51,307 nt of DNA, from the NCBI GenBank assembly GCA_002239025.1, contig MPNM01000020.1, forward strand, positions 1 to 51,307. Direction: 5' to 3'. Of the stretch, positions 24,453 through 34,800 are shown piece after piece. The translations under genes were made by a program, and so were the position numbers. Position 1 is the first letter of the stretch. Every line of letters starts with the position of its first letter. Below the pieces are notes generated by a model. It was not told the origin of the DNA. It did no database searches and was given only the letters and a program-made list of their open reading frames with translations. This DNA comes from Chloroflexi bacterium bin125. Its GTDB lineage: Bacteria; Chloroflexota; Dehalococcoidia; Bin125.

Positions 24453-25338
24453 ATGGAGGACGTGACATTGAACCGGCGAGACCAGACGAGGCTCAGATTG
24501 CTGAACAGCGTGATATCAGAGGAGGTTTCGGTCGCCGAAGCGACGCAGCTGATGGCGTTCAGCGAACGACAGGTTCGACGCATGCTTGCGGCCTACCGGC
24601 GTGACGGCGCCCGTGCATTAGCTCACGGCAACCGCGATCGTCGCCAGAGCAACGCGCTGCCCGAAGGTCTGGAGTCGCACGTCGTGCGGCTCGCGGCAGA
24701 GCACTACCCCGGCGCCAATTACTCGCACCTGACCGAGCTGGTGGAGGAGCGGAAAGGGCTCCGGCTGAGCCGCTAGACCGTGCGGCGGGTGCTGCTGCGG
24801 GCCGGACTCGCTAGCCCCCGTCGGCGTCGCCTGCCGCGTCACCGGATCCGACGCGAACGGATGCCGCAGGCCGGGATACTGCTGCAACTCCACGATAGCC
24901 ACCACGCCTGGCAAGAAGAACGGGGACCGCGCTTCGTGCTATTGCTGACCGCGGACGATGCGACCGGCAGGGTCTCGGTCGCGCGGTTCCGTCCAACCGA
25001 AGACGCGCGCGGCTACTTCCAGCTCATGGAGCAAGTGATCGGCCGGTTCAGGCTGCGGCTCGCGCTCTACACAGATCGCCACGCCGTCTTCCGGCCGGTA
25101 GGTAAATGGTGTGAACTGTCTTGCGCGACGACCCAGTTCGCGCGGGAGATGCGGGAGCTGGGCATCATTCAGATCTTCGCCCGCTAACCGCAGGCCAAAG
25201 GCCGTGTTGAGCGTATCGCTGGCACGTTCCAAGACCGACTTGTGACCGAGCTGCGCCTCATGGGCGCGTCCCCGACCAGCGAAGCGCAAACGCTCCTGTA
25301 CCAGTTCCTGCCGCACTTCAACGCACGCTTCGCCGCAA
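24453..25338 (+). pseudogene. ISNCY transposase, 5' part
   Basis: The frame from the ATG at 24453 encodes an HTH (SVAEATQLMAFSERQVRRML), the linker ARALAHGNRDRRQSNALPE and the DDE domain (LLLTADDATGRVS, LALYTDRHAVF, KGRVERIAGTFQDRLVTELRL) up to FLPHFNARFAA. A TAG (24774-24776) and a TAA (25185-25187) interrupt the frame. The conserved D, D and E regions are present. The coding match stops at 25338, where the minus-strand type IIL remnant begins. Confidence 0.8.
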
Positions 25339-26886
25339 CGGAGGATTGCCGACGATGCACTCCGCTTCCGGCCAGGCGGCAGGGACGGGGTTGCCTTCTT
25401 CGTCGTAGGCGAGGATGGCGTCACGGAGTTCGATGTTGTCGAGCGGTTGGAGGACGGGGTCGCGGGGGAAGCCGTAGCCGTGGTCGAGCATCCACTGGAT
25501 GTGTCCGATCCAGATGGCGACGCCGGCGAGCTCCTTGGCGTAGGGGTTGATCTCGATGCCGAGCACGTTGTGGGGGTCGACGCGGGGGAACTCGCCGGTG
25601 ATGCGCAGGCGCTCGGCGCCCCAGCGGATGGCCTGCTGCTCGAGGTCCTTGAGCAGTCGGAGGGTGACGTAGAGGAAGTTGCCGGAGCCGCAGGCGGGGT
25701 CGAGCACGCGCACGTGGCGGAGGCGATCGAGAAAGCCGCGCCATTCGGCCTCGGCGTTGGTCTCCCATTTGGGCAGGTTGGCGCGGCGCAGGCCCTCGCG
25801 GGTGAGCGGGCTGGGCTCGCGGTCCTTCATCAACCCGTTGACGCGTTCCTGCATGGCGGCGAACACGCGGCGCAGCGGGGTCATCACGACGGGGTCGACG
25901 ACCATGAGGATCTTCTCGCGGTCGGTGTAGTGCGCGCCGAGCTGACCGCGCTTGGCCGGGTCGAGACCGCGCTCGAAGAGGGTTCCGAGGATGGCGGGCT
26001 CGACCTGGGACCAGTCGAGGTTGGAGGCTTCGGCGACGGTGCGCAGTTCGTCGCGGGTGAAGCTGAGGGCGGAGTCGACGTCGAAGAGTCCGCCGTTGAA
26101 CCATTCGATCCGCTGCGTGCCGAAGAACCGTCCTGCTTCTCGGTCCGACATCAGCCGAAACAGATCGGCGAGTCCGTTGGTGAACTCTTCCGGCTCGTCC
26201 TAGCGGGAGTCGATCAGATCAGTCATCAGCCTGCGCGGCAGTAGTCCGACATCCTCGGCGAACAGGCAGAACAGGACGCGGTTGAGGAAGTGGGCAACCG
26301 CCTTGGGTTCGTGTCCGCGATCCTGCATGGAGCGGGCGAGGTCGGCAAATCGCGAGGCGGCGGCCTGGGTGACTTCGTCGGGAGTCTGGCGCGGCCGCAG
26401 CTTGACCGGCTCGATCATCACCGCGCGCAAGATGTCCAGCGCATCCCTCGTTGGGTCGCCGCCGGCTGCCAAGTCGTCGAGGGTGATTTCCTAGACCGCT
26501 GGGCCTGTGTTGGTGAAGTTGGTGTGGACCTGGATGCGGTACATGTCGCTGACGAAGATGGCGGGCGGGTTCTCGAGGTCTCCGCGGTAGTCGAGCAGTT
26601 GTCGATAGGCGGCGGCCAGGTCGGCGCGGTCGCCCTTGTATTCCCAGCCGTAGTGTCCGCACTTCCAGACGTCGGCCCAGCCTTGACCACCCGTGCTGAG
26701 TCGCTTAGCGCTGGCCTCGAAGGTGTATGACTCGCCTAAAGGATCCGCTTCGGCCGGTTTCGGTAGGCCGAATAACTCGCACAAGTCCAGGAAGTGCTGC
26801 TGGGAGGAGGCGCGCTCACGCCGGGCGTTGTCCCGCCACTTGGTGGCGAAGTCGGCAGCAGGAAGTCTCTGGAGATTCATAGCCAA
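25339..26886 (-). pseudogene. MmeI-like type IIL restriction-modification enzyme, broken
   Basis: The N-terminus (FATKWRDNARRERASSQQHF, WKCGHYGWEYKGDRADLAAAY) matches the nuclease and helical part of MmeI-like enzymes. Next come AVAHFLNRVLFCLFAEDVGLLP and the methyltransferase core with motif I LDPACGSGNFLY and the start of motif IV, VGNPP. There the match ends at the junction with the ISNCY sequence, so the rest of the methyltransferase and the specificity domain are lost. Two in-frame TAG codons (26491-26493 and 26200-26202) also interrupt it. It is certainly non-functional as a single protein. Confidence 0.8.
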
Positions 26887-26916
26887 TGAACCGATACCAG
26901 AGTCGCGTTGCGGGTC

Positions 26917-27636
26917 TCAGTCGCCACGAATGCGGCGCAGCTCCGCCTCCAGTTCGCGGACACGCCGCTGAGATTCGACGCGCGCCGCACGCTCTGCGTC
27001 TGCCCGAGCGCGCTCATCTGCAAAGGTCGCGATGTGTCGACCGCTGATCGGGTCGTGCCAGCCGAGCCGTCCGGCCTGCCAGCGGAGGTTGAGGCCGAGC
27101 GCTTCGCTGTAGCCCTCTAGGCCGCCGTTGTCGAGCGTCTCGACGGGGATCGGCTCATAGCGCCCGGCAACCAGACGATCGCCCCCTAAGCGCGCCCCGT
27201 GAAACTCGCCGGTCTCGTCGAATCGCCAATACTCGCGGATCCCGAAGAATTCGTAGTCGTCGCGCTTGGAGCCGACATCGGTCGGGCCCGTGCTGGCCGA
27301 AGCGATCTCAAGCACGAAGTCGGGTGGTTTGCCTTGTTCTGAGATCACATAGCCGTTACTTGAGCGGTAGGACTCGGGATCGACATCGAAGGCGATCAGC
27401 AGGTCGGGATAGCGTGCCCGTTCCCGGAAGCTGGTCAGGTCTTGCACGATCCAGCGATCAGCCGTAACCAATAGCGTCTTCGGGTCAGCCCCCTGGTCGA
27501 TCAGGTGTTGAGACAGGTGGTGCGCGTTGCCCGGTTGGTGCAGATGGTCGTAAGCGGTCACTTCATCGGGCTCCCGCATCGGAATATCGGGCAGCCGCAA
27601 TCGGCGATAGCCTTCGGTCTGCTTGGCGGTCGTCAT
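26917..27636 (-). CDS. Uma2 family endonuclease, 239 aa
   Basis: A full-length member of the Uma2 (DUF820) family, a PD-(D/E)xK-type fold of unclear role that expands strongly in some genomes. Motifs include YPDLLIAFDVDPE, GKPPDFVLEIASAST (PDFVLEI carries the active-site Glu), KRDDYEFFGIREYWRFD and a C-terminal coiled coil (RARADAERAARVESQRRVRELEAELRR when joined). GAGG lies 8 bases before the ATG. It stands between the type IIL remnant and the Druantia-like operon. Confidence 0.85.
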   Translation of the reverse strand: MTTAKQTEGYRRLRLPDIPMREPDEVTAYDHLHQPGNAHHLSQHLIDQGADPKTLLVTADRWIVQDLTSFRERARYPDLLIAFDVDPESYRSSNGYVISEQGKPPDFVLEIASASTGPTDVGSKRDDYEFFGIREYWRFDETGEFHGARLGGDRLVAGRYEPIPVETLDNGGLEGYSEALGLNLRWQAGRLGWHDPISGRHIATFADERARADAERAARVESQRRVRELEAELRRIRGD

Positions 27637-28334
27637 GGGTGTCCTCTGCTTGGCATGGTACCGCAGTCAAGCACGGCGGTCTCCGGTTTGGCCGCGCTCG
27701 TGTTGCTTCGTCGCCCGCCGCCTGGTCGGTACCCTGAGCACTGACTCCCGGGCGCCGATGCCGGAATGCGCGGACGATCGTCGGCACAGCTAATGGGGTA
27801 GTCGCCCACAAGCGCACCTAGGATCCGTGCCTCATCCTCTACAGGGCGACCTCCCAAGAGAAAGTTCGCAGTTCAGTACACGACGGTCCACTTTTTCGGA
27901 CCGTCACGTACTGAACTGCGAACTGAGTCGCGTGACTGGGCGTTGACCGTGAAGCGGTTCGGGCCGAGGGCCGGACCTTCCTCTGGACGCCGAAAGCGCA
28001 ACACTTCAGCCTGAGGTCGCCGGGGCACGAGTCCAGGCATAGCCGGAAGGACGGAAAATCACGGCTGGCCTCTTCCAACTACAGCCGAAGAACTCGAAGC
28101 ATCGCCGCATTGAATATCCCGCCGTCCGGTTCGCGGTCAGAGTCTTCTTCCTGTTCATCCATGACCGCTGTCCTGGCTATCGACACCCTAGAAGCATCGA
28201 CTCTTTCCGTGCTAAACACGGTTGCCTGGTGTTGGTCCCTGAGGCGAGCAGCGGAATAATCGACCAGTTGGGAGCGAGGTTGAGACCGAAGCCGTCACGT
28301 CTGGCTGTCCATCGATCAAAGGTGTGTTTGATGT
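27637..28334. other. Non-coding stretch before the Druantia-like operon
   Basis: No frame is convincing as a gene on either strand. The stretch holds the large inverted repeat at 27863-27924. Confidence 0.45.
27863..27924. repeat. 27-bp inverted repeat with 8-base loop
   Basis: The left arm (27863-27889, starting AGTTCGCAGTTCAG) and right arm (27898-27924) are complementary at 25 of 27 positions around ACTTTTTC. The left arm recurs at 37290-37316 with one change, and related arms occur near 46963-47024 and 49556. The sequence just outside the left arm (CGACCTCCCAAGAGAAAG) is also shared with the copies near 46950 and 49545. It looks like two mobile-element ends placed head to head. Confidence 0.75.
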
Positions 28335-28367
28335 GGTGGTCAACTGTTGCACACCCAGGTGACCACC
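28335..28367. promoter_or_regulatory. Inverted repeat upstream of the DruH-like gene
   Basis: GGTGGTCA (28335-28342) and TGACCACC (28360-28367) are perfect inverse copies 17 bases apart, 40 bases before the start codon. This is a possible operator or leader hairpin. Confidence 0.35.
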
Positions 28368-28406
28368 TATCTTCCAATTTGCACATTGACAGAAGGGACA
28401 AGCACG

Positions 28407-31400
28407 ATGCTGGATCGGCAGCAAGCGGTACAAGCGCTGGGAGAGTTGTTGGCCGCATATTGGTGCCTTGAAGGCTTGGGCGGCGCGGCTCTTCGCGCCC
28501 GACGTGGGCTCGAAATGGACCAAGATCGGGATGCCCTGATGGACTGGGATGCGGACGAGCTTGCTGCCGAGCGGCGCGAAGCTCAGACGCAACTGACCAG
28601 CTTGCTCGACGACGACGTGAGGTCTGGGCTCGCAGACCTGCTGTTCCGCGTGTCGGCCGTGACTGGCCTGTCCCCTGACGAGACGCAAGTGCAGCAACGA
28701 CTTGTGAATGACTACGGCCTTGGTGATGTCCTGCGAGTGCGGCCATTGTTGCGCGAAGTGGCCGGCCTGCTGAGGCCACGCAGTATCACCTTCTTGCTTC
28801 GTGGGCTGAGGGCCGTGGATGAAGCTGATCACATCTGGCGGCCTTACGATCACTGGAACACGGCGCTGTCCGAGACTGTCTTCAACAAGGAACACTCTGG
28901 CCGGTCGGTCTACCTCGATATCGAGCCAGAAATACTTCGGCGGGCGGCTGAGGCGATTTGGCCACCCCTTCACGACGCCGACGATGTCGTGGAGACAGGC
29001 CTTCGCCGCACTGTACGTCGCACTTGTGTCGGTCGACATTTCAATGCGCAGCCGAGTCGCAGCAAGGCAGGGAAGGAGAACATCGGCTTCGACACCCACG
29101 CTGAGCGAGTGGTCATTTGGCACGGCGAACGTCATGTGGACAACTCTGCATCGGACATACCGCCGCCTTCCATTGCGCTGTTAGCAGCGTGCTCACTCGC
29201 CGCAGAACGGATGCGCACAGACAGCGACAAGGCGGCCACTAACTACTACGGTCGTCTCGCAGAAGTGCTTGACCTCACCGAGGAGCGCGCGTCCCACTTG
29301 GGAGGCAAGTACCGCGAGCACGCATTGTTGCTCTGGGAGAGCCTGAACGTCTGGTTGCGAGACCTCCATGGTCAGCGGGGATTGCCGACGGCTGTGTCGT
29401 TCGGGCACCAGCGATTCGTCAGTTTGCCAATCTCGCAAGCACTGATCCGCGCACAAGAGCGCGATCGCTTGTCTGAATTCTTTGCGCGCTACCAGTTCAA
29501 TCCCGGTCAGCAAGTGGCCAGAGACGACATGGAGGGGATGCTCGGCCACTGGATTCCCAGTTCGGGCGCGTCAGGATTGCGAGATGTGTGGGGACGTGGC
29601 CCGGAAATGCGCCGTCGGATCGCCGACGTTGTCTGCACGGAGCTTGAGCACTGGACAGGTGAAGTATCGGTAGCGGCGTTCACGGGACGGCAGCAGCGAT
29701 CGCTTCTCGTGGCTGCGACCTGGTACGAGGAACCAGAAGCGGAGTTTGCAGCGTTTCTCTGCGTGCGCTCTTCAGAGTCGGAAAGCCTCAGCGGTGAGTA
29801 CCGGACTGACAGTGGTAAGGACGTACGAGTCCAACGTGACCCTGATGGCTTGCTGACCCTGAGCTCCGGCGAGGGCGACCCGCTGCGCGAGCGGGCGCTA
29901 GTCGAGGCGGCTCTCAAGGGCGGGTTGCATCTCGAACACAAGACACTCGATGTCACGCTCTCACTCGCCCAGCAGCAAGTCATCGTGTTGCTCTTCGACC
30001 AACTGCGTCAGGTCTACATCCAGTCAGCGCATGTGGAGCTTGGGCGCGAGATGCTCCTATTGGTGGATGACGCTCTGACAGGCCAAGTGAGACTAGCTCT
30101 TGAAGAGTCGGCCGAGGATGGTTTCAGCGTGGCGGCGCCAGAGGTTCACAGTCTGTCAGCACGATGGACGCTGTTCAGCAACGTGCGACTGAATTCGTTG
30201 CCGTCTGTCGCGGGCGAAGACCTTCAATCGCTGCGACCGCTATCACGGACCCAAGTAGAGCTCGAAGGCGGCGTTCAACTGACAGATGGACGTTGGCATT
30301 CCCAGGCGCCGCCGTCGATCATTGCCGTTGATGGGCACAGCCGATCATTCAATGTGACGCTGCACAGTCAGTCCAACCTGGATGAGAAACCGCGTGATCT
30401 CGGCACGCACGCTGGACAGGCCAGTATTGCGTTGGCTAGTCGTGAGCTTGCCGACGGCGACTACCGCATCGTTCTAACTGAGGAAGGCGGGGCCGAGATC
30501 ACGTCACGCGCGCTCAAGTTGCGTTCAGGCAGTTCGGCGCACCTCGATCCTCCACAGTCATCGAGCGAGGATCTGGCACACCCGGCGACTCCCACGTTTT
30601 CACCCCGATCGGCCCTTTCAGCAGGTCAGGTGTGCGAATCAACAGGCGACACACTGCAAGGCGCAGTGTTTGATCATCGTTCAGGCCTTCGGGCAGTGCC
30701 CGAGACGAGGCTGCGACCAGCGATGGGAGGCATGGAACCGTTTGAGTCCATCGAGTCTTGGTTGACGCGCGTGGCTGGCGAAGCAACAGATGCCGGTCTG
30801 CGAGAAGTTCAAAGTCTGCTGCGTCGGGGGCTGGTAGAACACCGGCAGGGCAAACTTGTCCTCACGGAAGCGGGCAAACGGGACATTGCATCGCGGAACA
30901 CGGGCAGGAACCGGAAAGATCGTCCAAGTCTGAGTTCGTCGAGGTCTCGAACCCTGAATGTCGATCTCGACCTCATCCTTGACGCACTCTCCGTGATCGG
31001 TGCGGGATCCTGGAACGCGTTCCGTCGACTGATCGACCACTCAGATGAGGAGCGCTACAAACCACACGAGGCGCTGCGGACGCTGCGTGCGCTGGGTTAC
31101 CTGGATGTCGAGGTTAACCATCGGAGCGCAGCGCCTCAGCAGTGGTCGTTGTCGCCGCCTGCATTGCTGGTACTGGCCACGAGAACAAGCGCAGTGTTCA
31201 CTGGCCGGAGGCCCCCAGAGCTAGTCGAACGGCTCATTGAAGCAGCCAGTGCTGAGGCCGCCGATGTGGTCCAGTCGGAGGCCGATGGTCGCCCCGCTCG
31301 AATCCAGCTCGATGCTGAACATTCCGGAGTGCTTCAGAACATCGCGAATGCTGTGGGGATTCCGCTGATCTTCGACCTGCCGCGCCGAATTCTCGAACGG

Positions 31401-31856
31401 ATGCCGACGATCCATGAGATCCTGGTAGCCCAGCCGGAGTTGTTCGTCCCCGACGAATGCACATTCGGGCGGTTCGACCGCGCCTCCAACAGTTGGCGCA
31501 GAACCGATGCCTCAGACGGGCGCCTCGCAGGCGGTTATCAGATTCGATTCCCCACGGGAGAACAACGCAACGCCGTTTGGACTGACGGCATCTGGCGAGA
31601 GTGCGGCAGTGCCACGGCCAAATATGCCGGTGCAGCCGCAGTCGGTGAGCACATCATGGCGTACGACGAAGAACGGCAAGAGTTGACGTGTCTGTTGGGC
31701 GCCAGGCCACCAGGGCTCTTTGAGCGAGCGCTGATTCTGTGCAGCGGAGAGCTTCCACAGACGCCCGGAGATCATCGATGCATCTATGGCAATGTGCCCG
31801 ACAACGTACACCGTTGGATCGCTGCGAAACTCGGGCCGGCTGGATGGAGGCGATGA
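28407..31856 (+). CDS. druH: DruH-like Druantia type III protein, 1149 aa
   Basis: A very large protein directly upstream of a DruE-type helicase, which is the two-gene layout of Druantia type III (druH-druE). The ATG at 28407 (MLDRQQAVQALGE) has AGAAGG 10 bases upstream and is preferred to the frame start at 28347. I see no catalytic motif, membrane segment or zinc site. A winged-helix-like part near residues 860-960 (SLLRRGLVEHRQGKLVLTEAG, LDLILDALSVIGAGSWNAF) suggests nucleic-acid contact. The stop codon lies one base before the next start. The assignment rests on size and context more than on motifs I can verify. Confidence 0.6.
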   Translation: MLDRQQAVQALGELLAAYWCLEGLGGAALRARRGLEMDQDRDALMDWDADELAAERREAQTQLTSLLDDDVRSGLADLLFRVSAVTGLSPDETQVQQRLVNDYGLGDVLRVRPLLREVAGLLRPRSITFLLRGLRAVDEADHIWRPYDHWNTALSETVFNKEHSGRSVYLDIEPEILRRAAEAIWPPLHDADDVVETGLRRTVRRTCVGRHFNAQPSRSKAGKENIGFDTHAERVVIWHGERHVDNSASDIPPPSIALLAACSLAAERMRTDSDKAATNYYGRLAEVLDLTEERASHLGGKYREHALLLWESLNVWLRDLHGQRGLPTAVSFGHQRFVSLPISQALIRAQERDRLSEFFARYQFNPGQQVARDDMEGMLGHWIPSSGASGLRDVWGRGPEMRRRIADVVCTELEHWTGEVSVAAFTGRQQRSLLVAATWYEEPEAEFAAFLCVRSSESESLSGEYRTDSGKDVRVQRDPDGLLTLSSGEGDPLRERALVEAALKGGLHLEHKTLDVTLSLAQQQVIVLLFDQLRQVYIQSAHVELGREMLLLVDDALTGQVRLALEESAEDGFSVAAPEVHSLSARWTLFSNVRLNSLPSVAGEDLQSLRPLSRTQVELEGGVQLTDGRWHSQAPPSIIAVDGHSRSFNVTLHSQSNLDEKPRDLGTHAGQASIALASRELADGDYRIVLTEEGGAEITSRALKLRSGSSAHLDPPQSSSEDLAHPATPTFSPRSALSAGQVCESTGDTLQGAVFDHRSGLRAVPETRLRPAMGGMEPFESIESWLTRVAGEATDAGLREVQSLLRRGLVEHRQGKLVLTEAGKRDIASRNTGRNRKDRPSLSSSRSRTLNVDLDLILDALSVIGAGSWNAFRRLIDHSDEERYKPHEALRTLRALGYLDVEVNHRSAAPQQWSLSPPALLVLATRTSAVFTGRRPPELVERLIEAASAEAADVVQSEADGRPARIQLDAEHSGVLQNIANAVGIPLIFDLPRRILERMPTIHEILVAQPELFVPDECTFGRFDRASNSWRRTDASDGRLAGGYQIRFPTGEQRNAVWTDGIWRECGSATAKYAGAAAVGEHIMAYDEERQELTCLLGARPPGLFERALILCSGELPQTPGDHRCIYGNVPDNVHRWIAAKLGPAGWRR

Positions 31857-31857
31857 C

Positions 31858-34800
31858 GTGACGGAAATGATTGCCCAGCCGAAGTTTGTCTACCAGCGTC
31901 TACGGGAGGCGTATCTCCGCTATTACGACACAGCGTTCTGGGTGCGCAATCGGTCAATCCGTGCTGAGCGCCGGCGTCTGCTCGAGGCCGAGAGGGCCAT
32001 CTTTCAAGAGCCGCTGCTTGAGCCGACCTTGCCGTTCCGCTTGGGAGCGTCAATTGCTGAGGTGTGCGACGCGATCGGGCTCAGTAGAGCCATCGCGGAA
32101 ACGCTCAAGCGCATGTTCTTTCTGGATCGGCAACCTGATGACTCGTCGTTCCCCCTTTACGAGCACCAGGCGCGGGCGTTTGAGATATCCGCTGGCGGAG
32201 CATCCGTGACCAATCCCGTCGTCACTGCGGGCACCGGCTCGGGCAAGACAGAGGCATTTCTGCTGCCTATCTTTGCGCGATTACTCCGCGAGGCGGAGGG
32301 CAATGACGTATGGACGCAAGAGACGTCGCATCGGTGGTGGGACTGTGGCGAAGCAGAGCCGTGGCGGCCGGTGCGATCGGAAGATGCGAGCCGCACCGCG
32401 GCCGTGCGGGCCCTGATTCTGTATCCGACGAACGCCCTGGTCGAGGATCAGATCACCAGATTGCGACGCGCTGTTTGGGCCGCGCGCGGCGAGGATAAAC
32501 GCGGTCCGCAGTTTTACTTCGGCCGCTACACGGGCGAGACCATTGGCGGTGCTCGTACTGCTCGCCCTTCGTCGTTGAAGGAACAAGTCGCCAAGCAAGC
32601 AGCGCGGGAACTCCAGGAGATGGCCCGAGACGCGCTCCAACTACGCCAGACAGGAATCGACCTGGAAGTCCGCGCCCAGTTCCCCGATCCATCGCGCGGG
32701 GAGTTGGTCACGCGATGGGACATGATCGCCACGCCACCGGACATCTTGGTCTCCAACTTCTCGATGTTGAACGTGATGTTGATGCGAAGTCTGGAGGAGC
32801 CGATCTGGGAGCAGACCCGGCAGTGGCTTGCTGACGATCCGTCGCACGCGTTCACGCTGGTGATCGATGAACTGCACCAGCAGCGCGGCACGGCTGGGAG
32901 CGAGGTCGCACTGCTATTGCGCAACTTGCTGCAGCGCCTGGGACTGGAACCGGATTCGCCTCAATTGCGCTGCATCGGTACGAGCGCGTCGCTCGATGAT
33001 GACCCTGCGTCCTCGGCGGAGTACATCGAACAGGTCTTTGGCGTTGACCGAGTGCGTTTCGAGGTGATCCCAGGAGTCCAGCAGGAGCTTGATCGCAATA
33101 GCCCGCGCCTGGATCGCAGGCGCTACGAGTTGCTCGCCGATCTCGAACGCGCCGAGCATGTCTCCTCGGAGGAGGCTGAGCAGCTGGCAGCGGCAATCGC
33201 GGCGGTCTGCGGATCACCAGTGAAGGCCAAGCGACTGAGCGACATCGAACAAGCGCTGTTCGGTTCGCGCGACCCCGACTCGGCGGCGATGGACGGTGTT
33301 CTCTCAGTCCTTGCCGCTCGACCGACCGCAGCGGGCGGTATCGGCATCCGGGCGCACATGTTCATCCGCAACGTGGTCGGCATGTGGGCCTGCAGCAATC
33401 CTGCGTGCTCGGCAGTTGACGCTGAGTTCCAAGACCCTGAGCGTCGGATTGGCAAACTGTACCTCCGGCCGCGGCCGTCCTGTGCTTGCGGAGGGCGAGT
33501 GCTGGAGCTACTGCGCTGCGACCAATGCGGTGAAGAATCGCTGGGCGGGGTCGTAGTCGAGCAGGGCGGAAACGGTACCTACTACCTGGCGACCGACGAG
33601 CCTGAGTTCCCATCTCGGCTGCACCCACTCGTACAACAACGCCGCTATCGGAGCTACATGTGGTATCGGCCGTTTCTGCCTGAGACAGAGCTCAAGTCAT
33701 GGAAGCACGGTGGCGTCGAGCTAGCATTCATGCCGGCGCGGTTGGATCCTGAACTGGGGCTGTTGCGTCGGGCGGACAGACGCCGGACAGACGGGGTGAT
33801 GTTGAGCGTTGGTGCAGACCCTGAGGGACGGCCGATCCCAGCTCTGCCTGAACAATGTCCGGGTTGCAGCGCCTCGAGGCGGAATCCAAAGCTGAACGTC
33901 TTCTTTCGCGGAGTGGTGAACAGTCCCATCCGTGCGATGCGGACTGGCTTTGCACGTGTCACCCAAGTCGCGCTCGATGCGCTGGTGCGAGAACTGGAGA
34001 GAGATGGTGAACGGCAAACGATTGTATTTTCCGACAGCCGTCAGGACGCTGCGGTCGCAGCCGCAGGGATCGAACTGAGTCACTTCCGCGACCTGATTCG
34101 CCACTTCGGTGACAAGCTTCCGTCTCAGCAACGTTCGCTTGCCGATCTCATGCGTGCCGCGGCCAATGGTGAGACGTTGGCGGACGACGAGCAGCTGCAG
34201 CTGAAGGAAGGGATGACCAATCATCCACGAGTGTGGGGCGCGTACGAGTTTGGCCAGGAGTCTCCGCAAGGAAAAGAGGTCATTCGAGAGTTCGAGGAGT
34301 CGCAGGCTGCGCTGGATCGGCGGTTGCCATGGAATGAACTGCTGCGCCGTCTGGAACGCCACTTGGTCGGATTGGGAGTCAATCCAGGCGGACCCAGGCC
34401 AACGTTTGCTGCTTGGGGTCCAGGTGGAGAGGATGGCTGGTGGACTGCGTATCCGCCTCCCTCGTCCGTGCCCGGCGCCTGGAGGCCGCGCGGCAAAGAT
34501 TCAGCGCAGGAGGAGCAGCGTCAGCGTGTGCGAGATTTCAGCCTGTCGCGCTCACTCTTCGAGGCGGCCTTCGATTTCACTGGACGAGACTTTGAGTCGA
34601 TTGCGCTGGGCTGGGTCGAACCGATCGATCTTGATCCAATACCCCAGCTCCAACTCGCCGGCGACGCTGGCGGAGAGGTGATCCGCAGCGCCATCCGGAT
34701 CCTTGGTCGGCAGGGTCACTATCGCGGTGCGACCTATTTCTACGGCGTTGACTCCATGCCTAGGCCGCTGCGAGATTACCTCGCAGCGGTTGCGGAGCTG

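Noticed and set aside
28212-29135. Minus-strand ORF of 307 aa over the start of the DruH-like gene
   Set aside because: It conflicts with the operon, has no ribosome binding site and its composition mirrors the sense frame.
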